Positions 39,556-48,414 of a stretch of DNA of 64,000 nucleotides are shown piece by piece (position 1 is the stretch's first letter; each line of letters opens with the position of its first letter). The position numbers were made by a program, and so were the translations under genes. The DNA is from JBCDCY01 sp039180875 (GTDB lineage: Bacteria; Pseudomonadota; Alphaproteobacteria; Rhodobacterales; Rhodobacteraceae): positions 248,001 to 312,000 of the forward strand of contig JBCDCY010000003.1 of NCBI GenBank assembly GCA_039180875.1. The letters run 5' to 3'. The notes under the pieces were generated by a model that searched no databases, was not told where the DNA came from, and was given only the letters and a program-made list of their open reading frames with translations.

Positions 39556-40284
39556 ATGCGGCTTCAGGGAAAGACGGCCATCGTGACCGGTGGCGCCTCC
39601 GGCTTCGGCGCCGAGATCGCGCGGCGTTTCGCGGCCGAGGGCGCCCGGGTCATGGTCGCCGACATCAACGGCGCGGGCGCGGAGGAGGTGGCGGCGGAGA
39701 TCGGCGGCACCCCCCAGCAGGTCGACGTGGCAAGCGACGCCAGCGTGGGCGCGATGGCGGAGGCGGCGGGCAACGTCGATATCCTGGTCAACAATGCCGG
39801 CATCACCCACCTGCCCCAACCGCTGGAGGAAGTGACGGAGGAGGAGTTCGACCGCGTCCTCGCCGTCAACGCCAAGTCCGTCTACCTCACCGCCCGCCAC
39901 CTGGTGCCGGGGATGAAGGCGCGGGGCGCGGGCGCCATCCTGAACGTCGCCTCGACCGCCGGTCTCTCGCCCCGGCCGCGGCTCAATTGGTACAACGCCT
40001 CCAAGGGCTGGATGATCACCGCGTCGAAGACCATGGCGGTGGAACTCGCGCCCTCGGGCATCCGGGTGAACGCGCTCTGCCCCGTGGCCGGGGAGACACC
40101 GCTCTTGAAGAGCTTCATGGGCGAGGACACGCCGGAGATGCGGGCGCGGTTCCTCGCCACCATCCCCCTCGGCCGCTTCTCGACGCCCACCGATCTGGCC
40201 AATGCCGCGACCTTCCTCTGCTCCGACGAGGCGAGCATGATCACCGGCGTGGCGTTGGAGATCGACGGCGGGCGCTGCATCTGA
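39556..40284 (+). CDS. SDR family oxidoreductase
   Basis: Classical short-chain dehydrogenase, 242 aa. Cofactor loop TGGASGFG at 11-18, NNAG at 79-82, catalytic Ser133, Tyr146 and Lys150 (YNASK). ATG 39556 is chosen because GGGGAGG lies just upstream; an ATG at 39529 would add nine atypical residues. Asp36 after the second strand (VMVADIN) favours NAD over NADP. Likely oxidises a hydroxy intermediate in the same catabolic route as the aldehyde dehydrogenase. Confidence 0.9.
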   Translation: MRLQGKTAIVTGGASGFGAEIARRFAAEGARVMVADINGAGAEEVAAEIGGTPQQVDVASDASVGAMAEAAGNVDILVNNAGITHLPQPLEEVTEEEFDRVLAVNAKSVYLTARHLVPGMKARGAGAILNVASTAGLSPRPRLNWYNASKGWMITASKTMAVELAPSGIRVNALCPVAGETPLLKSFMGEDTPEMRARFLATIPLGRFSTPTDLANAATFLCSDEASMITGVALEIDGGRCI

Positions 40285-40285
40285 G

Positions 40286-40681
40286 ATGCGCGCGCTGACG
40301 CCCAAGGGAATCCGCCCGCCCTTCGCCCGCTACTCCCACGCGGTGGAGGTGATGACGCCGGGCCGCCTGCTCTTCGCCTCCGGCCAGCTCGGCATCGACC
40401 CCGACGACAGCCTGCCAGAGGGGGCGGAGGCCCAGGCACGCCAAGCCTTCGCTAACATCGACGCGATCCTGGCCGATGCCGGGCTCGGCCGTTCCCACAT
40501 CGTGCGGATGAACGCCTACGTCTCGGACCGGGCGCATATGGCGGGCTACATGGCGGCCCGCGACGCCTACTTCGCCGAGGTCGCCCCACCGCCCGCCTCG
40601 ACGCTGATGATCGTCGGCGGCTTCACCCGGCCCGAATTCCTGGTGGAGATCGAAGTGATCGCCGCGCTCGAGGAGACATAA
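40286..40681 (+). CDS. RidA family protein
   Basis: 131 aa. RidA/YjgF pattern: FARYSHAVEVMTPGRLLFAS, GQLGIDPDDSLPEGAEAQAR, ILADAGLGRSHIVRMNAYVS and PPASTLMIVGGFTRPEFLVE. The substrate-binding Arg of deaminating RidA (usually in IVKTTVFVxD...NR / PARxxV) is not seen at its place (PPASTLM in place of PARS), so classic enamine deaminase activity is doubtful. Starts 1 bp after the SDR stop. Confidence 0.85.
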   Translation: MRALTPKGIRPPFARYSHAVEVMTPGRLLFASGQLGIDPDDSLPEGAEAQARQAFANIDAILADAGLGRSHIVRMNAYVSDRAHMAGYMAARDAYFAEVAPPPASTLMIVGGFTRPEFLVEIEVIAALEET

Positions 40682-40699
40682 GGCCGGGCACCCCAAGAG

Positions 40700-41563
40700 A
40701 TGGCCAGCGATGACCGGACACATGCCGCCCCGATCCACCCGGCCCGCCGCTGGTTTCGCACCCTGCTGCGCATCCTCCGCGCGATCGGGGAGCGCAACCT
40801 GACCCTGGTCGCGGCCGGCGTCGCCTTCTTCGTGTTTCTCTCGATCTTTCCGCTGCTCGCGGCGGCCCTGTCGATCTGGGGCCTGTTCGCCGATCCCGAA
40901 TTGTTGCGGGAGGGGGTGGACGACTTCGCGACGATCCTGCCGCCGGCCGCATCCGCCATCCTCTCGGATCGCTTGCAGAGCGTCGCCGTGGCGCCGAGCG
41001 AGCGGTTGGGCCTCGCCACCTTCATCTCGCTGGCCTTCGCGCTGTTCTCGGCCCGGGCGGGGGTGGCCGCGCTGACCACCGGCCTCAACGCAGTCTATGG
41101 CGAGAGCGCTCGGCGAAACCCGATCACGGCGGCGCTGAAGGCGATCCTGATCACCACCATCCTGATCCTGATGGGCCTGGTCGCCGTCGCCTCGGCGCTC
41201 ATCGTGCCGGCGGTGGTCGCCTATGTCGATCCGGGACCGAGCGCGGTCATCGTGGTCACGGCGCTCCGCTGGGCGATCGGCACGGCGCTGCTGCTCTTTG
41301 GCCTCGGCCTGCTCTACCGCTACGCGCCGAGCCGCCGGCCGATGCGGACGGGCTGGATCACCCCGGGGGCGGTGATCGCATTGATCCTCTGGATCCTCGC
41401 CTCGATCGCCGTGTCGATCTACATCGCGCGGGTCGCGGATCTGAACGCGCTCTACGGCTCCATCGGCGCGGTGATCGCCCTGATGCTGTGGCTCTTCGTC
41501 AGCGCCTTCTCGATCCTGCTCGGCGCCCTGGTGAATGCGGAGCTAGAGAACGCGGAGAGCTAG
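40700..41563 (+). CDS. YihY/BrkB family inner-membrane protein
   Basis: 287 aa, six membrane helices. YihY features: LVAAGVAFFVFLSIFPLLAA near the N-terminus, LNAVYGESARRNPI in the middle and LYRYAPSRRPMRTGWITPGA before the last spans. Once called ribonuclease BN in error; function unknown. Its stop shares the palindrome CTAG with the stop of the convergent GAF-protein gene. Confidence 0.92.
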   Translation: MASDDRTHAAPIHPARRWFRTLLRILRAIGERNLTLVAAGVAFFVFLSIFPLLAAALSIWGLFADPELLREGVDDFATILPPAASAILSDRLQSVAVAPSERLGLATFISLAFALFSARAGVAALTTGLNAVYGESARRNPITAALKAILITTILILMGLVAVASALIVPAVVAYVDPGPSAVIVVTALRWAIGTALLLFGLGLLYRYAPSRRPMRTGWITPGAVIALILWILASIAVSIYIARVADLNALYGSIGAVIALMLWLFVSAFSILLGALVNAELENAES

Positions 41564-42036
41564 AGCCGATCCGCCACGATCTCGGCGAAGGGTCGGACCC
41601 GGTCGGCGTCGCCGGGTGCGTAGAAGCCCGCCTCGTGCAATAGGTTGAGCGTGCCCCGCACCTGGCCCTCGGCGATCACGGGCACGTTGAGGACGGAGGC
41701 GCAGCCGAGTGCCGCGATGGTCTCGTGATCGGGGAAGACCCGGGCGATGTCGTCCGCGTCGTAGCCGATAAAGGGCTGCTGGCGCTCCAGTACCTGGGCG
41801 CCCCATTCGGTGAGCGCGCCGAGGGGTTTGCGGCCCTTCACCGGATAGGCCTCCGGCTGGTTGGAGTAGATCCGCGCCGCCTCCTCCGTTCGCCAATCGA
41901 CCAGCATGACGGTGAAGAGGGTGTGGCCCACAACCTCCGCCAGGGCCGCATCGAGGGCCGGCCAGGGATCGGCGGCCGCGCGCATCTCGGCCAGCAGCGC
42001 GTCGCGGCGGTCGGGAGGGATCTCCGGTCGGCTCAC
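41560..42036 (-). CDS. GAF domain-containing protein
   Basis: 158 aa, one GAF domain over most of the length (ALDAALAEVVGHTLFTVMLV, SVLNVPVIAEGQVRGTLNLL). GAF domains bind small ligands; no effector domain is attached. GTG 42036 overlaps the LivM-type stop (GTGA), so it is the last gene of the Liv-type operon and may sense the transported compound. Function otherwise unknown. Confidence 0.82.
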   Translation of the reverse strand: MSRPEIPPDRRDALLAEMRAAADPWPALDAALAEVVGHTLFTVMLVDWRTEEAARIYSNQPEAYPVKGRKPLGALTEWGAQVLERQQPFIGYDADDIARVFPDHETIAALGCASVLNVPVIAEGQVRGTLNLLHEAGFYAPGDADRVRPFAEIVADRL

Positions 42037-42941
42037 GGTCCGCTCCTCTCGATCGGTGGCGGGCGGGGCGCGAGGAGGCCGCCCGGGCGCACGCGCATCA
42101 CGAAGATCAGCGCCGCGCCGATGACGATTTCGCGGAGCGCCGCCCCCTGGGCCCCACCAAGCGCCGGGATCGCGTCGGCGAGGAACCGGCTGCCCTCGAG
42201 CACCGCCATCACCAGGATCGCGCCCACGACGGCGCCATGGGTGCTGCCGGCGCCGCCCGCCGTGAGGGCGAGGAAGATGTAGATGGTGAGCAATGGGCGA
42301 AAGATGTCGGGCGCGATGTAGCTGGTGAAGTGGGCGTAGAGCGCACCGGCGAGGCCGAGAAGCCCGGCGCCGAGGGCGAAGGCCTCCACCTTCAGCCGCC
42401 GCACCTCCTTCCCGGCCACCGCCGCCGCCGTCTCGTCGTCCTTCAGCGCCCTGAGCGCCCGGCCATAGGGCGCGCGCCGCAGCCGCTCCGTCAGGCCCCA
42501 GGCGATCAGCACCGCGACCGCGGTGATCGCGGCGAAGAGCGCGTTGAAGGCGAAGGGCGTGAGCGTTCCGCGCCAGGGCCCCGGGATGCCGGAGATGCCG
42601 TCGGAACCGTTCGTCAGCCAGATCTCATTCGCCGCGACCAGCCGCACGCACTCCCCGAAGCCGAGCGTGACGATGGCCAGGTAGTCGCCCCTGAGGTTCA
42701 GCGTGAGGCGGGAGAGCAGCCCGCCCGCCAGCGCCGTCACCGCCACAGCGACGGCGACCCCCACCGGGATGGGCAGGCCGAGCGCCACCGTCGCCAGGGC
42801 CGAGCCGTAGGCGCCGAGGGCGAAGAACCCCGCGAGGCCCAGGTTGATCATCCCCGCCATGCCCCAGATCACGTTGAGGCCGAGGGCGAGCAGCGCGTAG
42901 AAGCCGGCGAAGGCGAGGGTGGCCAAGAGATAGCTCGCCAT
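42033..42941 (-). CDS. livM: Branched-chain amino acid-type ABC permease LivM
   Basis: 302 aa, multiple membrane helices. N-terminal LALGLNVIWGMAGMINLGLA and GFFALGAYGSA, with LTLNLRGDYLAIVTLGFGEC and GLTERLRRAPYGRALRALKD, are standard LivM motifs. Start shares one base with the LivH-type stop. HAAT transporters carry branched-chain amino acids, amides or aromatic compounds; cargo here is not known. Confidence 0.93.
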   Translation of the reverse strand: MASYLLATLAFAGFYALLALGLNVIWGMAGMINLGLAGFFALGAYGSALATVALGLPIPVGVAVAVAVTALAGGLLSRLTLNLRGDYLAIVTLGFGECVRLVAANEIWLTNGSDGISGIPGPWRGTLTPFAFNALFAAITAVAVLIAWGLTERLRRAPYGRALRALKDDETAAAVAGKEVRRLKVEAFALGAGLLGLAGALYAHFTSYIAPDIFRPLLTIYIFLALTAGGAGSTHGAVVGAILVMAVLEGSRFLADAIPALGGAQGAALREIVIGAALIFVMRVRPGGLLAPRPPPIERSGP

Positions 42942-43804
42942 CAGAACGCCCTCTCGCCCAACAGCCCGCGGGGGCGGAAGATCAGCACGATGACGATGGC
43001 GAGGAAGCCCACTACCGACTTGTAGGCCGGTGCCAGGACGAGCAGCGACAGCTCCTCCCCCAGTCCCACGATCATCGCGCCGAGGACCGCGCCGGGGATG
43101 GAGCCGAGGCCCCCCACCACGGCCGCGGCGAAGATCGGCAGGATGAAGCGGAACCCGGTCAGTGGGTCGATGGAGGTGCCGAGTCCGAGCAGCATGCCGC
43201 CCGCTCCCGCCAGTCCCATACCGACGAACGCAGTAATGCGCCCGACCAGCACCGGGTCGATGCCCTTCAGTTCGGCCAGCGCCGGATTGTCCGCCACCGC
43301 CCGCATCGCCTTGCCGATCCGGGTGAAGCGGAGCGCGGCAAAGACCGCGGCCATGATGGCGACGGCCAGCAGGAAGTTCTCCACCTGCTGCGGCCCGATG
43401 CGGATGCCCCAGAACCGCCAGTCGCGCACCAGGGGCAGGTCGTAGCCGCGCAACTCGTTGCCGAAGCCGAAGCGGACCATGTTCTCCAGCACCACGGTGA
43501 GCGCGATGGAGGCGATGGCCGCCGTCAGCGCGCCGTAGGGGCGGAGGGGGCGAAGCGCGATCTCGTCCGACAGCACGCCGATCAGCCCCGCCACCAGGAA
43601 CCCCGCCAGGATCGCCGGGGCCGCCGGCAGGCCCAGGGTGACGTTGGCGACGTAGCCCGCGAACGCGCCGATGGTGGCGTGGCTGGCTACCGAGAAGTTC
43701 GGGAAGCGCAGCACCGCATAGATCGCCGTCAGGCCGATCGCCGGGATCGCCAGCAACGCGCCCGTCACGAGCCCGTTGACGATCAACTGCGGGAGAAGAT
43801 CCAC
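42941..43804 (-). CDS. livH: Branched-chain amino acid-type ABC permease LivH
   Basis: 287 aa from GTG 43804. LivH pattern: QLIVNGLVTGALLAIPAIGL at the N-terminus, FPNFSVASHATIGAFAGYVA, TRIGKAMRAVADNPALAELK and FAAAVVGGLGSIPGAVLGAM. Partner of LivM. Separated from the binding-protein gene upstream by a 435-bp repeat block, unusual within an operon. Confidence 0.93.
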   Translation of the reverse strand: MDLLPQLIVNGLVTGALLAIPAIGLTAIYAVLRFPNFSVASHATIGAFAGYVANVTLGLPAAPAILAGFLVAGLIGVLSDEIALRPLRPYGALTAAIASIALTVVLENMVRFGFGNELRGYDLPLVRDWRFWGIRIGPQQVENFLLAVAIMAAVFAALRFTRIGKAMRAVADNPALAELKGIDPVLVGRITAFVGMGLAGAGGMLLGLGTSIDPLTGFRFILPIFAAAVVGGLGSIPGAVLGAMIVGLGEELSLLVLAPAYKSVVGFLAIVIVLIFRPRGLLGERAF

Positions 43805-43841
43805 CTAGCCCCCCGTCACCCGCTCACCAAACCACCGCATC

Positions 43842-44214
43842 GTCCCGGACCCGATCCGGGACCTCGACGCCGGTAAGGGCGCGGGCCGCGGGAGGTCCCG
43901 GACAATCGGAGCAAACTCCGATTTCCGGGACGGCGCTGTAAGATCGCCACCACTCCACGCCGTCCCGGACCTGATCCGGGACCTCGCCCCCAACAGAAGC
44001 GCACACGGCCGGAGCGGACGGGGGAGTGCCAGCCAACCGCACGGTCCCGGACTTGGTCCGGGACCTCGCCCCCGACAAAAGCGCACACGGCCGGAGCGGA
44101 CGGCGGAGTGCCGACCAACCGCACCGTCCCGGGCTTGATCCGGGACCTCGCCCCCAGCACAGGCGCGCGCTCTGGAGGTCCCGGACACCCGGTGCGGGCA
44201 CTGGGTTCCGGGAC
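43842..44214. repeat. Block of six GTCCCGGA-type palindromes with an 82-bp tandem repeat
   Basis: The whole 435-bp gap between the binding-protein gene and livH (43805-44239) is filled by palindromes: 43842-43862, 43895-43931 (a very long perfect-arm hairpin, GTCCCGGA plus ATCGGAG arms), 43962-43982, 44044-44064, 44126-44146 and 44178-44214. Three of them start exactly 82 bp apart (43962, 44044, 44126) because the intervening text (ACCTCGCCCCC...GCGCACACGGCCGGAGCGG) is tandemly repeated. No gene seen. Likely a chromosomal palindromic repeat family that also affects the operon mRNA. Confidence 0.85.
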
Positions 44215-44239
44215 GGCGGGGCGACGCCACCGTTGCGCC

Positions 44240-45430
44240 TCAGACCCGCCTGTAGTCCTCGGCCGCGCCTCCCTGGATCTGCTTGAAGATGAACTGCGTG
44301 CCGGTGATGTCGCCAATCTCGTCGAAATCGCAGGGCCCGCTCGCGCCGGTATAGTCGATCCCATCCTCCAGCGCTGCGAGGCCGTCGACGGCGTTGTCCA
44401 CCGCTGTGCCGCCCCCTTGGCTGATCGAGCGGAGGTTCTGGCGCACCATGTCACCCGTCCCGTCGCCGCCGGCGGCCATGGCGAGGATCGTGAGGTTGGC
44501 GTGGTCGTAGGTCTGGGCCGAGTAGGGATCGACCTCGTCCACGCCGAGGATCCCCTTCACCCGACCATAGGCGCTGCTATCCACTGCCGGCGCCCCCTCC
44601 CAGGTGTAGACGCCCTCCAGCACCTCTGCCGGCAGCGCCTCGATCACGCCGGGGTTCACGGCATAGGCCGGGCCGATGATCTTGCCCTCATACCCTGCCT
44701 GCCAGATGTCGCGGAGCAGCACGGTCGAATCCGCCGCATAGCCCCCCAGCATGATGAAATCGGGATTGTCGCGCAGGATCGCGTCGACCTCGGAGCGGTA
44801 GGTGGACTTGTCGGCCTCGTAGATCAGGCTCTCCATGCCGTAGCCCTCGCCGCCGGCGATCTCGGCCAGAATGTCGATCGAGGATTGGGCGAACGGCGTC
44901 TGCGGGCCGATCCAGGCCCATTGGCTCGAGCCCTCTTCCACCATGAAGCCGCCGGCCACCCGGATCTGCAGCTTGGAGTTCGGCTGGGTCCGGGCGATGA
45001 AGCCCTGGTGCGGCAGCTCGGTGATGGAGTCGGCACCCGAGACGCACATCAGCATCGTCTGGCTCTCCCAGCAGAGCGGCGCCACGGCGGTGGTGATGGA
45101 GGAGGCCCAGGTGCCGAGGATCGCCGCCACACCGTCGACGTCGATCAGCTTGCGGGCGGCGCGCACTGCGGCCTCCGGATTGGTCTGGGTGTCCTCGGAG
45201 ACCAATGCGATCTCCCGCCCCATGACGCCGCCGGCCGCGTTCACCTCGTCGATCACGCCGGCGATGGCGTCGCGCATCGAGGGGCCGTAGGTGCCGCCGA
45301 CGCCGGTGAGCGGCGTGAGCGAGCCGAGGGTGATCGGGCCGGCTTGGGCCCGCAGGATCGCGGGTGTGGCGAGCAGTGCGGCGCCGCCGGCCAGGGCGGC
45401 GCGGCGGGTCATCCTGAGGTGATCGGTCAT
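44240..45430 (-). CDS. livK: Branched-chain amino acid-type ABC substrate-binding protein
   Basis: 396 aa, from ATG 45430 with GAGAGGA upstream. N-terminal MTRRAALAGGAALLATPAIL suggests a Tat or Tat-like signal. Mature LivK/AmiC-like fold: ITLGSLTPLTGVGGTYGPSM, AIAGVIDEVNAAGGVMGREI, VSEDTQTNPEAAVRAARKLI. Binds the solute for the LivHMGF transporter. The gene symbol marks the family, not a proven ligand. Overlaps livF by 4 bp. Confidence 0.9.
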   Translation of the reverse strand: MTDHLRMTRRAALAGGAALLATPAILRAQAGPITLGSLTPLTGVGGTYGPSMRDAIAGVIDEVNAAGGVMGREIALVSEDTQTNPEAAVRAARKLIDVDGVAAILGTWASSITTAVAPLCWESQTMLMCVSGADSITELPHQGFIARTQPNSKLQIRVAGGFMVEEGSSQWAWIGPQTPFAQSSIDILAEIAGGEGYGMESLIYEADKSTYRSEVDAILRDNPDFIMLGGYAADSTVLLRDIWQAGYEGKIIGPAYAVNPGVIEALPAEVLEGVYTWEGAPAVDSSAYGRVKGILGVDEVDPYSAQTYDHANLTILAMAAGGDGTGDMVRQNLRSISQGGGTAVDNAVDGLAALEDGIDYTGASGPCDFDEIGDITGTQFIFKQIQGGAAEDYRRV

Positions 45431-46176
45431 GCGTCGGTCCTCTCTGCTTGGTCGTCTCGCTCGGTTGGAGGGCCGCCGAGGAAGGTCCGGCGGATATCGG
45501 GATCGGCGGCGAGCTCCGCCCCTGTCCCGGTTGTATGATTTCGCCCCGCCGCGAGGATAAAGGCGCGGTCGGCCAAGTCCAGCGCGTCGAGCGCGTTCTG
45601 CTCGACCAGCAGGATGGCGACGCCGCTCTCCGCGATCTCCCGGATCGTGGCGAAGAGTTGCCGCGCGGCCACGGGGGCAAGCCCGGCGGAGGGTTCGTCG
45701 AGGAGCAGGACCCGCGGCGCCACCATCATGGCGATGGCCATGGCGAGGATCTGGCGCTGGCCGCCGGAAAGCGCCCGCGCCGCCTCCCGCCGCTTCTCGG
45801 CCAGGATCGGGAAGCGGTCCATCAATGCAGCGACGCGGATAGGGGCCTCGGCTGGCGCGATATAGCCCCCCATCTCCAAGTTCTCGCGCACGGTCATGGA
45901 GGGGAAGACGTTCGCCTCCTGCGGCACATAGGCGACGCCGGCGCGGGCGATGGCGCGGGGGGCGAGGCCGGTGAGCGTGGTCTCGGCGACGCTCACCCGC
46001 CCCTCCCGCGCTGGCAGTTGGCCGGCGATGACCTTGAGGAGCGTGGATTTGCCGGCGCCGTTCGGGCCGAGGATAGCGACGATCTCGCCCGGCTTCGCAT
46101 CGGCCGTCACGCCTTTCAGGATCGTGTCGGCGCGGCCATAGCCGGCGACGATGTTCTCCGCCACCAGCGCGCTCAT
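45427..46176 (-). CDS. livF: Branched-chain amino acid-type ABC ATPase LivF
   Basis: 249 aa. Walker A GPNGAGKST, YVPQEANVFPSMTVRENLEM (Q-loop), signature LSGGQRQ, Walker B LLLDEPSAGLAP, C-terminal GGPP. ATG 46176 overlaps the livG stop, and its own stop overlaps the binding-protein start (ATGA both times), so livG-livF-livK are tightly coupled. Confidence 0.94.
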   Translation of the reverse strand: MSALVAENIVAGYGRADTILKGVTADAKPGEIVAILGPNGAGKSTLLKVIAGQLPAREGRVSVAETTLTGLAPRAIARAGVAYVPQEANVFPSMTVRENLEMGGYIAPAEAPIRVAALMDRFPILAEKRREAARALSGGQRQILAMAIAMMVAPRVLLLDEPSAGLAPVAARQLFATIREIAESGVAILLVEQNALDALDLADRAFILAAGRNHTTGTGAELAADPDIRRTFLGGPPTERDDQAERTDA

Positions 46177-46937
46177 GCAAGCCGGCCCAGATAGGCGTCC
46201 TGCACCGCGGCATCGGCCGTGACCTCGGCGAAGGAGCCTTCGGTCAGCTTCGCACCGTCGGCCATGACGATGACCGGATCGCAGAGCTCCGCCACCACGT
46301 CCATGTCGTGCTCGACGATGAGGAAAGTCAGCCCCTCGTCGCGCAGCGCCACGAGCTGCTCCGCGATCTCCCGCGCCAGCGTCGGGTTGACCCCCGCCAC
46401 CGGCTCGTCGAGCAGGATCAGCTTCGGCGCGCCCATCAGCGCCCGGCCGATCTCCAGGAGCTTCTTCTGCCCGCCGGAGAGGTCGGAGGAGAGGTTGTCG
46501 AGGACGGCGCTGAGGTTGAGCCGTGCCGCCACCTCCTCCGCCCGCTTCACAAGCGCCCGCTCCCGATCGCGGCCGCTGCGGGTGAGCGCGGCCCACAGAC
46601 CCTCGCCCGGCTGGTCGTGGCCGTGCAGGAGCAGCGTCTCCAGCACCGTGAGCGCGGGAAAGCCCCGGGCGATCTGGAAGGTGCGGATGAGGCCGCGTGC
46701 GCTGATCTCCTCCGGCCGCGCCTCGGTGATCTCGGTGCCTTGGAAGAGCACCCGCCCAGCCTCCGCCGGTACGACGCCCGAGACGCAGTTGAAGACCGTG
46801 GTCTTGCCCGCCCCGTTCGGCCCAATGAGGCCGGTGATGGTGCCGGGGCGGACGGTAAAGCTCGCGCCCTTCAGCGCGCGCACGCCATAGAAGCTCCGCT
46901 CGAGCCCCTCGACCGCCAGGATCGGCTCACCACCCAT
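46173..46937 (-). CDS. livG: Branched-chain amino acid-type ABC ATPase LivG
   Basis: 254 aa. Walker A GPNGAGKTT, TFQIARGFPALTVLETLLLH (Q-loop), LSGGQKKLLEIGRALM (signature), Walker B LILLDEPVAGVNPT and VEHDMDVV with the switch His. First gene of the minus-strand Liv operon; start ATG 46937 (an in-frame ATG at about 46964 would add nine residues). Diverges from the amidohydrolase gene, with 97 bp between them for both promoters. Confidence 0.93.
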   Translation of the reverse strand: MGGEPILAVEGLERSFYGVRALKGASFTVRPGTITGLIGPNGAGKTTVFNCVSGVVPAEAGRVLFQGTEITEARPEEISARGLIRTFQIARGFPALTVLETLLLHGHDQPGEGLWAALTRSGRDRERALVKRAEEVAARLNLSAVLDNLSSDLSGGQKKLLEIGRALMGAPKLILLDEPVAGVNPTLAREIAEQLVALRDEGLTFLIVEHDMDVVAELCDPVIVMADGAKLTEGSFAEVTADAAVQDAYLGRLA

Positions 46938-47034
46938 AAGCCCAAGCCTTGGCCATTCCGCCCGCCGGCGCAAGCACTTGCGAGGCCCCGACCCCTCGGG
47001 CAGGGTCGCGGGACAGCCCAGAGGAGGAGCGGCC

Positions 47035-48255
47035 ATGCGCATCCGGTTCGAGAATTGCGACCTGTTCGACGGCCTGGCCGACGAGCCCATGCGCGGCGTC
47101 CACGTCCTGGTCGCCGACGGCAAGATCGCCGAGGTGTCGGAGACGGCCATCACCGCCGAGGCCGACCGGGTGGTGGACGCCACCGGCAAGACGCTGATGC
47201 CCGGCCTGATCGACGCCCATGTCCACATCACCGCCGCCACCCCGGCGCTCGCCTCGCTCGAAGGGATGCCGGCGAGCTATGTCAGCTATTGGACGGCGCA
47301 GAACCTCTCCCAAATGGTCGACCGGGGTTTTACCACCGTGCGCGACGTGGCCGGCGGCGATGCCGGGCATCGACGGGCGCAGGAGGAGGGATTGATCCGC
47401 TCCCCCCGCCTCTCCGTCTCCGGCAAGGCGCTCGGCCAGACCGGTGGGCACACGGACGGGCGGGGCACGAACCGTACCGATATCGGCGACATGCAGCGGC
47501 GGCTGACGCCTGCCCTCGGACGGATCGTCGACGGGGTGCCGGAGTGTCTCGCAGCGGCGCGGGACGAGCTGCGCCTCGGCGCCGACTTCATCAAGATCAT
47601 GGCCAATGGTGGCGTCTCCACGCCGTCGGACCCCCTCGACTGGATCCAGTTCACGGCGGAGGAGATCCAGGCCATCGTCACCGTGGCGGAGATGAGCCGC
47701 ACCTATGTCGCCGCCCACACCTACCACGCCGACGCCATCGAGCATGCGGCGGTGAACGGCGTTCGCACGCTGGAGCATTGCAACCTGATCGACGACCGGG
47801 TGGCGGGCATCCTGGCCGAACGGGGCGCCTATGCCGTGCCGACTCTGGTGATCTACGACTGCCTCGACCGCCATGCCGAGGCCATCGGCTGGGCCCCGCA
47901 CCAGCGGGCAAAGAACGCGATGGTGCGGGCGAAGGGACTCGAATCCCTCGATATTCTGAAGCGCGCCGGCGTCAGGATGGGCTACGGCACCGACCTGCTC
48001 GGCTGGATGAACGAGGACCAGCTGACGGAGTTCTCGCTCCGCGCCCAGGTACTGCCGGTGGCCGACGTCTTGCGCTCCGCCACCTCGGTCAATGCCGAGA
48101 TCATCCGGCGGGACGATCTCGGCGTCGTCGCGCCGGGCAAGACGGCCGATCTGGTGCTGCTCGACGGCGACCCGTTTGCCGATCTCTCCGTCCTCTCGGG
48201 CCAGGGCGAGCGGGTCGAGATGGTCGTGCAAGAGGGCCGCGTGACCAAGGGATAG
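47035..48255 (+). CDS. Metal-dependent amidohydrolase (imidazolonepropionase/prolidase-like)
   Basis: 406 aa. Amidohydrolase-fold enzyme: GLIDAHVHIT with His62 and His64, the metal-bridging Lys region FIKIMANGGV, AHTYHADAIEHAAVNG, TLEHCNLID and GYGTDLLG with the catalytic Asp. N- and C-terminal beta-sandwich pieces and the ending GKTADLVLLDGDPFADLSVL are standard. No signal peptide. GAGGAGGAG precedes ATG 47035. Divergent from the Liv transporter, so it probably cleaves an imported acyl-amino acid or peptide-like compound (inference). Confidence 0.9.
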   Translation: MRIRFENCDLFDGLADEPMRGVHVLVADGKIAEVSETAITAEADRVVDATGKTLMPGLIDAHVHITAATPALASLEGMPASYVSYWTAQNLSQMVDRGFTTVRDVAGGDAGHRRAQEEGLIRSPRLSVSGKALGQTGGHTDGRGTNRTDIGDMQRRLTPALGRIVDGVPECLAAARDELRLGADFIKIMANGGVSTPSDPLDWIQFTAEEIQAIVTVAEMSRTYVAAHTYHADAIEHAAVNGVRTLEHCNLIDDRVAGILAERGAYAVPTLVIYDCLDRHAEAIGWAPHQRAKNAMVRAKGLESLDILKRAGVRMGYGTDLLGWMNEDQLTEFSLRAQVLPVADVLRSATSVNAEIIRRDDLGVVAPGKTADLVLLDGDPFADLSVLSGQGERVEMVVQEGRVTKG

Positions 48256-48351
48256 GCGGGCCTCCGCCACCACGTCCTCCCGGCCCGTGGGATGTGACCT
48301 GGCCTCGCCCTCAAGGCCCCGCAAACGTGCTATTGTAAATCCAACGTTTTC

Positions 48352-48371
48352 GCGCCCGGGTAGACGGGCGC
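48352..48371 (+). promoter_or_regulatory. Short hairpin upstream of hpnR
   Basis: 7-bp inverted repeat GCGCCCG (48352-48358) and CGGGCGC (48365-48371) with loop GGTAGA, in the leader region 44 bp before the hpnR start. The upstream sequence (TATTGTAAATCCAACGTTTT) is AT-rich for this genome and probably holds the promoter. Role unknown. Confidence 0.35.
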
Positions 48372-48414
48372 CCTGAGACATGCATTTTCTGAGCAAAGCT
48401 AGAGAGGGCGCGGA

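Noticed and set aside
40700..42036. Shared CTAG stop of the YihY and GAF genes as a special site
   Set aside because: Convergent stops overlapping at a palindromic CTAG are a simple consequence of dense packing.
43842..44214. CRISPR-like array
   Set aside because: Repeats are internally palindromic and the 82-bp unit repeats as a whole, so there are no unique spacers; no cas gene nearby.
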